Of a stretch of 46,037 nt of DNA, positions 40,111 through 46,037 are shown piece after piece. The DNA is taken from positions 1-46,037 of the forward strand of contig SFVK01000016.1 of assembly GCA_004561545.1 (NCBI GenBank), read 5' to 3'. Position numbers and translations under genes: made by a program. The notes under the pieces were generated by a model that did not search any database, was not told where the DNA came from, and worked only from the letters and a program-made list of their open reading frames with translations. This DNA comes from a bacterium. Lineage in GTDB: Bacteria > Bacillota > Clostridia > Oscillospirales > Ruminococcaceae. Position 1 is the stretch's first letter. Each line of letters begins with the position of its first letter.

Positions 40111-40890
40111 ATGAAAAAGACGTTTCAACTTCTCTTCTGCGCACTCATTCCCCTTGCTCTCTGCCTGTTGTGCGGGTGCAGCGCCTCGGATTTTCAGCTT
40201 CCCGCCGCCGTGGACCTGCTCCCCGGCCAGCAGTGCGCCCTGGCCAGCCAGGTCCGCTATATGGGCGACCTTTCCGCCGTCACCCCGGAGGAAAAGCAGG
40301 AGTTCCTCACCCGGGCTGCCACGGCGGTCATCCATGTGGCCTCCACCGACCCCGCAGTGGCCGCAGTGGACCGCAACGGCGTGGTGACCGCCCAAGCCCC
40401 CGGCCAGGCCGTCATTCTGGTGAGCTGCGTGGATCTGGATTATTACGCCGAAGTCATCGTGAACGTACATACCGGGTCCGCCACACCGGAAACTGCCACG
40501 CCAGAGTCGGCAACGCCCGAATCTGCCACCCCGGAGTCTGCAACGCCCGAATCGGCCACACCCGAGTCTGCAACGCCTGAATCCGCCACACCGGAAACTG
40601 CCACGCCAGAGTCGGCAACCCCGGAATCGGCTACGCCCGAGTCTGCTACCCCCGAATCGGCCACGCCGGAGTCGGCAACGCCCGAATCTGCCACCCCGGA
40701 GTCTGCAACGCCCGAGTCCGCCACACCGGAGTCCGCCACCCCCGAAACCGCCACCCCGGAGTCCGCTGCGGGCGGGGAATCGGGGCCGGGGCTGTGGGAC
40801 AGCGTGAAGGGGTTTTTCCGGCGGGCAGGCGAGACCCTCGGGAACTTTTTCGGCGGTCTGTTTGACCTCAGCCGGGGCAGCCCCGGGTGA
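40111..40890 (+). CDS. Lipoprotein with Big-2-like domain and 19 (S/T)ATPE tandem repeats
   Basis: A 259-residue protein. The signal peptide ends in a lipobox-like LCGC (lipidated Cys about 23). Residues about 30-120 form a bacterial Ig-like (Big-2) domain, seen in VASTDPAVAAVDRNGVVTA followed by PGQAVILVSC. Residues about 123-217 are 19 consecutive five-residue repeats of SATPE, with Thr replacing the first Ser in units 2, 9 and 19. The C-terminal 40 residues contain an amphipathic-looking GLWDSVKGFFRRAGETLGNF. It is probably a surface stalk holding the Ig domain or tail away from the membrane; function unknown. GAGG precedes the ATG. Confidence 0.82.
   Translation: MKKTFQLLFCALIPLALCLLCGCSASDFQLPAAVDLLPGQQCALASQVRYMGDLSAVTPEEKQEFLTRAATAVIHVASTDPAVAAVDRNGVVTAQAPGQAVILVSCVDLDYYAEVIVNVHTGSATPETATPESATPESATPESATPESATPESATPESATPETATPESATPESATPESATPESATPESATPESATPESATPESATPESATPETATPESAAGGESGPGLWDSVKGFFRRAGETLGNFFGGLFDLSRGSPG
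40477..40761 (+). repeat. 19 x 15-bp in-frame tandem repeat
   Basis: Nineteen units encoding (S/T)ATPE. Codon choice varies between units, but units 1-3 and 8-10 share nearly the same 45 bases, showing duplication of a seven-unit block. Likely unstable in length between strains. Confidence 0.95.
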
Positions 40891-40904
40891 GGGGAATTTT
40901 CACC

Positions 40905-40933
40905 TTGCAAAGGCCCTGCCGTTGTGATAAAAT
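40905..40933 (+). promoter_or_regulatory. Promoter of the DtxR/MntR-family gene
   Basis: TTGCAA (40905-40910), 17-base spacer, TAAAAT (40928-40933), 36 bases before the TTG start. Confidence 0.75.
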
Positions 40934-40968
40934 GACGGTAATTCACAGGCACAGGGGAGGCAGTACCG

Positions 40969-41349
40969 TTGAAAATCTATGAATCCGCAGAGGATTATCT
41001 GGAAAAAATTCTCATGCTGACCGAACGCAACGGTGATGTGCGCTCCATCGACATTGCCACCGAGATGGGCGTGACCAAGCCCAGTGTCAGCATTGCCATG
41101 AAAAACCTGCGTCAGGCGGGCTACATTTCCATGGACGGCAGCGGCTACATCACGCTGGAGCCGCCGGGGCTGGAGATTGCCACCCGCATTTACAGCCGCC
41201 ACAAGACGCTGACCCGGTTCTTTGTGGCGCTGGGCGTGGCCCCCGACGTCGCCGCCCGGGACGCCTGCAAGATTGAGCACGACCTGAGCGCTGAAACCTA
41301 CGAAAAGCTGGTCGCCTTTGCCGAGAGCCACCACATGATGAAAGAATGA
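40969..41349 (+). CDS. DtxR/MntR-family metal-dependent transcriptional repressor
   Basis: A 126-residue two-domain regulator lacking the SH3-like domain, like Bacillus MntR. The winged helix (about 5-65) contains VRSIDIATEMGVTKPSVS. The metal site is a hybrid: Asp9 and Glu12 as in MntR (SAEDYLEKI), His78 (SRHKTL), then Cys100, Glu103 and His104 in DACKIEHDLS, where MntR has Glu and DtxR has Cys. The TTG start at 40969 has GGGGAGG upstream. It regulates metal uptake or efflux; target genes are not adjacent. Single-gene unit with promoter and terminator. Confidence 0.92.
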   Translation: MKIYESAEDYLEKILMLTERNGDVRSIDIATEMGVTKPSVSIAMKNLRQAGYISMDGSGYITLEPPGLEIATRIYSRHKTLTRFFVALGVAPDVAARDACKIEHDLSAETYEKLVAFAESHHMMKE

Positions 41350-41389
41350 AAACTGCCGCTGTGCTTAAGGGAGCACGGCGGCAGTTTTT
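41350..41389 (+). terminator. Terminator of the DtxR/MntR gene
   Basis: AAACTGCCGC/GCGGCAGTTT with inner TGCT/AGCA pairing, then TTTTTGG; also separates it from the convergent EamA gene. Confidence 0.85.
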
Positions 41390-41410
41390 GGCTCAGTTTT
41401 TGGTTTGCGG

Positions 41411-42331
41411 TCAGGACGTCTGCCGGGCGCGGCGGCGCTCGGGGAGCTGGGCGCCCACGATGGCGGCAAACATCAAAATGCAGCCCGTCAGCTCGCTGGC
41501 GCTCAGCGTCTGGCCCAGGATCAGCCAGCCCGCCAGGGCGCTGAAGACGCTCTCCATACACATGGCCAGGCTGGCGATGGTGGGGTCCAGGTCCCTCTGG
41601 CCCATGATCTGCAACGTATAGCCCACGCCGCTGGACAAAATGCCGCAGTACAGGATGGACACCCCCGCCCCCCGGATCTGGGCCAGGGTGGGCTGCTCAA
41701 ACGCCAGCATGAACACGGTGGACAGCACCGCCGTGACAAAAAACTGCATCAGGCTGAGCTGCACGCCGTCCAGCCGGGGGCTGTACCGGTCCACCAGCAT
41801 GATCTGGAAGGAGAACAGCAGCGCGCAGAGCAGCAGCAGCCACTCGCCGCCCGTCAGGCTCAGGGTATCCCGCCCGGCCAAGCAGAGCAGGTACAGTCCC
41901 GCCAGGCTGACCGCCACGCAGACGCAGAGCCTGGCCCCCGGCCTGCGCCCGGCAAAGATGCCCAGCAGCGGCACCAGCACCACATAGAGCGCTGTGAGGA
42001 ACCCCGCCTTGGCGGTGGTGGTGGTGCCCACCCCCGCCTGCTGGGCCGCCGACGCCGCAAACAGGGCGATGCCGCACAGCGTGCCGCCCTTGAGCAGCGT
42101 TTTGCCGTTGATCCACAAAGGCAGACCGCTGCCCCGGCGCTTTTGTCCGGCGCGGCGGAACAGAACCAGCCCCATCAAAAAGGCGCAGGCCAGCCAGCTG
42201 CGGGCGGCCAGAAAGGTATAGGGTCCCACATATCCGCTGCCCACGCTCTGGGCCACAAAGGCGGTGCCCCAGATCAGCGCGCCCAGCAGCAGAAGCAGGG
42301 TGTTGCGGAGTTGCTTTTGATTGAACTGCAC
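41411..42331 (-). CDS. EamA/DMT-family transporter
   Basis: A 306-residue ten-helix drug/metabolite transporter. The first repeat begins with LLLGALIWGTAFVAQS and has TTTTAKAGFLTALYVVLVP; the second carries ESVFSALAGWLILGQTLS, the typical EamA end motif. It exports small metabolites or amino acids; substrate unknown. I chose the GTG at 42331 because AAAGGAG lies seven bases upstream. Confidence 0.92.
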   Translation of the reverse strand: MQFNQKQLRNTLLLLLGALIWGTAFVAQSVGSGYVGPYTFLAARSWLACAFLMGLVLFRRAGQKRRGSGLPLWINGKTLLKGGTLCGIALFAASAAQQAGVGTTTTAKAGFLTALYVVLVPLLGIFAGRRPGARLCVCVAVSLAGLYLLCLAGRDTLSLTGGEWLLLLCALLFSFQIMLVDRYSPRLDGVQLSLMQFFVTAVLSTVFMLAFEQPTLAQIRGAGVSILYCGILSSGVGYTLQIMGQRDLDPTIASLAMCMESVFSALAGWLILGQTLSASELTGCILMFAAIVGAQLPERRRARQTS

Positions 42332-42351
42332 AAAAATTCTCCTTTGCTCAT

Positions 42352-42386
42352 TGCCCAAAAAGAACCCCGGCGCGGCGGCGCCGGGG
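42352..42386 (-). terminator. Terminator of the lipoprotein gene
   Basis: Minus-strand CCCCGGCGC/GCGCCGGGG hairpin (42365-42386) followed by TTCTTTTT, just upstream of the EamA gene on the same strand. Confidence 0.75.
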
Positions 42387-42398
42387 GCGGGAGTTTGG

Positions 42399-43010
42399 TT
42401 ATTCGTTGCCTTCCACGCTCAGCAGATCGTTGCTGCCGATGCCGTCGATGCGCATACCGCCGGTGATGTAGTAGATGGCGGAGTCATAGCTGACGTTGGC
42501 TTTGTACAGCTTGCCCGGGGTCAGGCCGGTGATGGTGCAGGTATAGCAGTCGCCCCCGGTGGTAAAATAGACGGTGGTTCCCGGCACATAGCTGGTGGTG
42601 GTCCGGTCCTCCGACAGCTGCCACAGCGCCACCTTGAATTCCAGCAGGCCGGTGGACTCGGTGGTGGCGTAGGCCGTCACCGTGACGCTGTCCGACGCGG
42701 CCACAAAATACTCGGTGTTGCGGTTGGCGATGGAGTTGAAGGTCACATAGAGGCTGCCGTCCACAATCTGCTGGTCCCAGTGGGAGCTGGTGTCCTGAAG
42801 CCCGTCGGGGAAGGTGATCTCCCCGCCCGCAGGGGCGTAGATGTCGGTGGATTCCTCCTCGTCGCCGGTATCCTCCTCAATGAAGCCGAGCAAGGTGGCG
42901 GTCTTGAGAATCAGGTCGGATGCCAGTTCCTTGGGGCTGCACGCCGTGAGGCTCAGGGCCATGGCCCCGGCCAGCGCCAGCGCGGCGGCGCGTTTTGCGA
43001 AGTTTATCAT
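42399..43010 (-). CDS. Unknown lipoprotein
   Basis: A 203-residue secreted lipoprotein. The signal peptide ends in a good lipobox SLTAC (lipidated Cys about 24). An acidic linker (EEDTGDEEES) leads to a beta-rich domain with Thr/Ser-rich strands and two cysteines (DCYTCTITG). The segment ITGLTPGKLYKANVSYD resembles fibronectin type III strands, but I would not assign the family. GGAGGG precedes the ATG; it has its own promoter and terminator. Confidence 0.78.
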   Translation of the reverse strand: MINFAKRAAALALAGAMALSLTACSPKELASDLILKTATLLGFIEEDTGDEEESTDIYAPAGGEITFPDGLQDTSSHWDQQIVDGSLYVTFNSIANRNTEYFVAASDSVTVTAYATTESTGLLEFKVALWQLSEDRTTTSYVPGTTVYFTTGGDCYTCTITGLTPGKLYKANVSYDSAIYYITGGMRIDGIGSNDLLSVEGNE

Positions 43011-43054
43011 AAACAGTACCCTCCACAGAGGCGATGGATTTTCGATGTTTTTCT

Positions 43055-43083
43055 ATTATACCCCATTTTCCACCGCCCGGCAA
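43055..43083 (-). promoter_or_regulatory. Promoter of the unknown lipoprotein gene
   Basis: Minus-strand TTGCCG (43078-43083), 17-base spacer, perfect TATAAT (43055-43060). Confidence 0.75.
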
Positions 43084-43123
43084 GTGAAAAAGAAGTAAAA
43101 GTTCACGCCGGGCCGGCACGCGG

Positions 43124-43151
43124 CGCGGGAGCGGCAATTTTGCCGCTCCCG
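43124..43151 (-). terminator. Hairpin after ung
   Basis: GCGGGAGCGGCAA/TTGCCGCTCCCGC, 13 bp, nine bases past the ung stop; no T-tract follows on the minus strand, so efficiency is uncertain. Confidence 0.5.
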
Positions 43152-43160
43152 CGAGAAAAT

Positions 43161-43889
43161 TTATGAGGGTTCCCCGTCCCCCAGCTCCCACCGGACGGGC
43201 GGCTCGCCGCTGCGGCGCAAAAACTCGTTGGCGCGGCTGAACGGCCGGGAGCCCAGAAAGCCCTTGTGGGCGGACAGCGGGCTGGGATGGGCCGAGCAGA
43301 TGCAGCACACCGGCGCGCCCCGCCGCCCCTCGATCAGCGGCTGGTACCCCTGGGCGTGGGCGCCCCACAGCAGCGCCGCCACCGGATGGGGGCTTTGCTC
43401 CAGCGCAAAAGCGATGGCGCCCTGGGTGAAGGTCTCCCACCCTTTTTTGGCGTGGGAGGCTGCGGCGCCCCGGTCCACCGTGAGCACCGTGTTGAGGCAG
43501 AGCACCCCCTGCCGCGCCCAGACGCTCAGATCGGTGCCCGCTCCCGCGCCGGGGCCGACATCGCTTTCCAGCTCCTTCTGGATGTTGCGCAGCGAGGGCG
43601 GCGCCTTGACCCCGTCCGGCACCGAGAAGGCAAGCCCCATGGCCTGCCCCGGCTCATGGTAGGGGTCCTGGCCCAGCACCAGCACCCGCACCGACCCCGC
43701 CGGGGTCAGCCGGAAGGCGTTGAGGATCTTGTCCGGCGGCGGATAGACGGTGCCCACTGCGGCGCGGCGGCTCACATACTGATCCAGCCGGTCAAAATAG
43801 GGCAGGGCGGCCTGCTCCTCAAAAAAAGATTTCCACGCTCCGTATTCCTCCGCCGTGGCCTGTTCCAGCTGTTCGCGCAGCATTCCCAT
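43161..43889 (-). CDS. ung: Uracil-DNA glycosylase (family 1)
   Basis: A 242-residue enzyme that excises uracil from DNA in base excision repair. The water-activating loop GQDPYHEPGQAMGLAFS and the Leu-intercalation loop HPSPLSA are intact, and VLCLNTVLTV provides the uracil-binding Asn strand. Length is normal. AAGGAGGG precedes the ATG at 43889; a promoter is visible upstream. Confidence 0.97.
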   Translation of the reverse strand: MGMLREQLEQATAEEYGAWKSFFEEQAALPYFDRLDQYVSRRAAVGTVYPPPDKILNAFRLTPAGSVRVLVLGQDPYHEPGQAMGLAFSVPDGVKAPPSLRNIQKELESDVGPGAGAGTDLSVWARQGVLCLNTVLTVDRGAAASHAKKGWETFTQGAIAFALEQSPHPVAALLWGAHAQGYQPLIEGRRGAPVCCICSAHPSPLSAHKGFLGSRPFSRANEFLRRSGEPPVRWELGDGEPS

Positions 43890-43936
43890 GACGAACCCTC
43901 CTTCCCGGTTGGGGCATTTGATGAATAGATAAAGTT

Positions 43937-43966
43937 ATTATACCATACAGCGCGCAAAAACGCCAA
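43937..43966 (-). promoter_or_regulatory. Promoter of ung
   Basis: Minus-strand TTGGCG (43961-43966), 18-base spacer, perfect TATAAT (43937-43942). Confidence 0.7.
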
Positions 43967-44072
43967 CAGGGGATTTTGCCGGTTTTTTCCGGTGTTTTTC
44001 GTGGAAGTTGCCGTTTCTTCCGTCCGCGCCGGCATTTCTGAGATTTTTTGACAGTTGGAACCAATCTTTTTG

Positions 44073-44101
44073 TTGCCTTTTTGTCAAAGCCGGTCTATAA
44101 T
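44073..44101 (+). promoter_or_regulatory. Promoter of the class II aldolase gene
   Basis: TTGCCT (44073-44078), 17-base spacer, perfect TATAAT (44096-44101). Confidence 0.75.
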
Positions 44102-44159
44102 AGGGTTGTGTTAAGTGAATTCCCACTTGCTTTATCGTAAAATTTAGGAGGTACCTGTT

Positions 44160-45023
44160 ATGCTCGTCAATGCAACCAATATGCTCCTGAAGGCCCGCGA
44201 TGGCCATTATGGTGTCGGCCAGTTCAACATCAATAACCTGGAGTGGACCAAGAGCATCCTGCTTCAGGCGCAGGCCATGCAGAGCCCCGTCATTCTGGGC
44301 GTTTCCGAGGGTGCCGGCAAGTATATGACCGGCTTCAAGACCGTTGCCGCCATGGTCCGCGCCATGGATGAGTCCCTGGGCATCACCGTGCCTGTGGCCC
44401 TGCACCTGGACCACGGCACCTATGAGGGCGCCAAGGCCTGCATCGAGGCCGGGTTCACCTCCATCATGTTCGACGGCTCCCACTATCCCATCGAGGAGAA
44501 CGTCGCCAAAACCCGCGAGCTGGTGGAGCTTGCCCATGACAAGGGCCTGTCCATCGAGGCCGAGGTCGGCTCCATCGGCGGCGTGGAGGACGGCGTCGTG
44601 GGCGCCGGCGAGATCGCCGACCCCGAGGAGTGCGCCCGCATCGCCTCCCTGGGCGTGGATTTCCTGGCCGCCGGCATCGGCAACATCCACGGCATCTACC
44701 CCGACAACTGGAAGGGCCTGGACTTTGAGGCGCTGGACCGCATCCACAAGGCCACCAACAACATTCCTCTGGTGCTCCACGGCGGCACCGGCATCCCCGA
44801 CGAGATGATCCAGAAGGCCATCAGCCTGGGCGTCTCCAAGATCAACGTCAACACCGACTGCCAGCTGGTCTTCGCCGAGGCTACCCGCCAGTATATCGAG
44901 GCCGGCAAGGACCAGCAGGGCAAGGGCTACGACCCCCGCAAGCTGCTCAAGCCGGGCGCCGACGCCATCATGGCCAAGGTTAAGGAGAAGATCGAGCTGT
45001 TTGGCTCCGCCAACCGGGCCTGA
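44160..45023 (+). CDS. fba: Class II fructose-bisphosphate aldolase
   Basis: A 287-residue zinc-dependent aldolase of glycolysis and gluconeogenesis. Metal and substrate motifs are ALHLDHGTYEGAK, MFDGSHYPIEENV, IEAEVGSIGG, the Gly/His segment VLHGGTGIPDEMI and KINVNTD. It is close to FbaA of Firmicutes; tagatose-bisphosphate aldolase is the alternative. It has a strong TAGGAGG site, its own promoter and terminator. Codon use is more biased than in neighbours, fitting high expression. Confidence 0.96.
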   Translation: MLVNATNMLLKARDGHYGVGQFNINNLEWTKSILLQAQAMQSPVILGVSEGAGKYMTGFKTVAAMVRAMDESLGITVPVALHLDHGTYEGAKACIEAGFTSIMFDGSHYPIEENVAKTRELVELAHDKGLSIEAEVGSIGGVEDGVVGAGEIADPEECARIASLGVDFLAAGIGNIHGIYPDNWKGLDFEALDRIHKATNNIPLVLHGGTGIPDEMIQKAISLGVSKINVNTDCQLVFAEATRQYIEAGKDQQGKGYDPRKLLKPGADAIMAKVKEKIELFGSANRA

Positions 45024-45045
45024 TCCCCGTTTTCGCTTCTCATCC

Positions 45046-45079
45046 GGGAGGGTCCCCGCCGGGGACCCTCCCTTTTTTT
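45046..45079 (+). terminator. Terminator of the aldolase gene
   Basis: GGGAGGGTCCCC/GGGGACCCTCCC perfect 12-bp stem with three-base loop, followed by seven T. Confidence 0.95.
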
Positions 45080-45434
45080 GGTGCAGATCGCCACTTGGTT
45101 CCTGATTGAGGAATGCTCTTGTGAGCGGTTTTCGCCGTTGTTGCGGCCGCTGGTTTTGGAAAAAATGTCCGCAGCGGGCAAACGTTTGAGCAAGACTGCC
45201 AAAAAAAGGTTTGCAGACCGCAGATTTCTTTTGCGATGTTCTAAACAGGAGCGGTTTGTAAATTTTTGTAGAAATTTTGCGCAATTTGTGCTATAGTTAA
45301 AATAGTTATAACAATTTTGCGCTTTGGTTCCTTTTTGACCGGAACGAACCCTGTCAGGGCCGCAGATCCGGGAATTCGTTTCCGACAGAGAAGAAGAGAA
45401 CAATTGGCGGAACCGCCGCGGGATGGTTGGATTT
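45080..45434 (+). promoter_or_regulatory. Intergenic stretch with extended -10 element upstream of the glycosyltransferase
   Basis: I see no gene here. TGCTATAGT at 45289-45297 is a plausible extended -10, giving a leader of about 130 bases before the ATG at 45435. The leader has some pairing potential but matches no riboswitch I recognise. Confidence 0.35.
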
Positions 45435-46037
45435 ATGAAGTTTCTGATCGTGACAAATCACTCCTATATGTTATGGCAGTTCCGGCGCGAGCTCATTGCC
45501 CGGCTGATGGGCCTGGGCGAGGTGGTTCTGCTGATGCCCTTTGTGGGCCATGAGGAGGACTTTGCCGCCATGGGATGCCGGTGCATCGAGACCCGGCTGG
45601 ACCGGCGGAGCATCAATCTTAAAACCGATCTGGGGCTGATGCACTTCTATCGCAGGGTGGTGGAGCAGGAACGGCCCGATCTGGCGCTGACCTACTCCAT
45701 CAAGCCCAACATCTATATGGGTCTGGTCTGCGCCCGGGGGAAGGTGCCCTACTGCACCAACATCCAGGGGCTGGGGTCCCCGTTCCAGAAAAAAGGAATG
45801 GCGGGGTTTGTCTCCGCCCTGCACCGCGTTGCGCTGCACAATTCCCGGGCGGTGTTCTTTGAAAATCAGGAGAACGCCGACTATTTTATCCGCCACCACA
45901 TCATTCCTGCCTCCAAAGCCACCGTCCTGCGGGGCGCAGGGGTGAATCTTGCCCATTACCGCTTCCAGCCCTATCCGCCGGAGGAGGATGGCATTCACTT
46001 CCTCTATCTGGGCCGCATCATGCGGGAGAAGGGCGTG
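45435..46037 (+). CDS. Glycosyltransferase, family 4-like (3' end beyond window)
   Basis: The frame from ATG 45435 stays open to the window edge (201 codons). It starts MKFLIVTNHSYMLWQFR and contains LTYSIKPNIYMGL, TNIQGLGSPF, and at the edge FLYLGRIMREKGV. These match the GT4-like glycosyltransferases of the PglA/CapM type that add sugars to lipid-linked or capsular intermediates. The conserved LGRIMREKG marks the start of the C-terminal nucleotide-sugar domain, so roughly half the protein is missing. The ribosome-binding site is weak. It is probably the first gene of a polysaccharide locus continuing to the right. Confidence 0.85.
   Translation, partial: MKFLIVTNHSYMLWQFRRELIARLMGLGEVVLLMPFVGHEEDFAAMGCRCIETRLDRRSINLKTDLGLMHFYRRVVEQERPDLALTYSIKPNIYMGLVCARGKVPYCTNIQGLGSPFQKKGMAGFVSALHRVALHNSRAVFFENQENADYFIRHHIIPASKATVLRGAGVNLAHYRFQPYPPEEDGIHFLYLGRIMREKGV

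Noticed and set aside
40477..40761. Possible CRISPR array from regular 15-base units
   Set aside because: Units are contiguous with no spacers, in frame, and encode a regular peptide inside a lipoprotein gene; no cas genes.
45300..45434. Riboswitch in the glycosyltransferase leader
   Set aside because: Some self-complementarity is present but no known riboswitch core can be recognised.

Overview
The window is a chromosomal segment of a GC-rich Clostridia-type Firmicute. Evidence for this is the AbrB-family regulator, the SCIFF (six-cysteine ranthipeptide) precursor with its radical SAM maturase, the OadG/OadB sodium-pump pair, strong AAGGAGG ribosome-binding sites, sigma-A-like promoters and many intrinsic terminators. 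High GC, frequent GTG/TTG starts and many 4Fe-4S/anaerobic redox proteins suggest a strict gut anaerobe of the Oscillospiraceae/Ruminococcaceae (Faecalibacterium/Gemmiger/Subdoligranulum-like); that placement is inference. I see no phage, IS transposase, CRISPR array or rRNA. The high GC creates very long antisense open frames opposite real genes; these were left out.

Left part (1-9507): an AT-rich geneless stretch, an initiator tRNA, then a Tet(M)/EF-G-like ribosomal-protection GTPase fused to a Rae1/YacP-type NYN nuclease domain, a GH115-like protein, a convergent pepP-bcp operon (Xaa-Pro peptidase, peroxiredoxin), a histidine phosphatase, an XRE regulator and an AbrB-type regulator. 9.8-12.5 kb: a metal-handling operon with two COG0523-like G3E GTPases, one carrying 34 histidines in a metal-binding insert, and an HD protein. 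12.7-17.8 kb: a cell-wall amidase, then marR plus two half-transporters forming an asymmetric ABC exporter. 18-21.8 kb: an ammonium channel fused to a P-II domain behind a leader terminator, and the gamma/beta subunits of a sodium-pumping decarboxylase. 22-27.2 kb: trmN6-like methyltransferase, 1-phosphofructokinase-type kinase, an unknown secreted protein, DUF362 ferredoxin and nitroreductase.

27.2-30.2 kb holds the SCIFF locus: precursor peptide, terminator, maturase, 4Fe-4S aldo/keto reductase. 31.2-38.9 kb is one minus-strand seven-gene operon (RNase Z, NusG-II domain protein, GNAT, sbcD, sbcC, prolyl-tRNA editing-like protein, Orn/Lys/Arg decarboxylase-like protein). The right end has a class-I glutamine amidotransferase-like hydrolase, a lipoprotein with 19 tandem (S/T)ATPE repeats, a DtxR/MntR regulator, an EamA exporter, a lipoprotein, ung, class II aldolase, and a glycosyltransferase cut by the window edge.

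The most unusual signals are two families of structured intergenic repeats. Family 1 (12521-12683 and 23792-23932) lies between convergent genes, bordered on both sides by near-duplicate terminator sequence. Family 2 (30828-31145 and 39096-39320) has a two-part 16+10 bp hairpin whose two copies differ at seven base pairs by compensatory changes on both arms, which argues for a selected structure.
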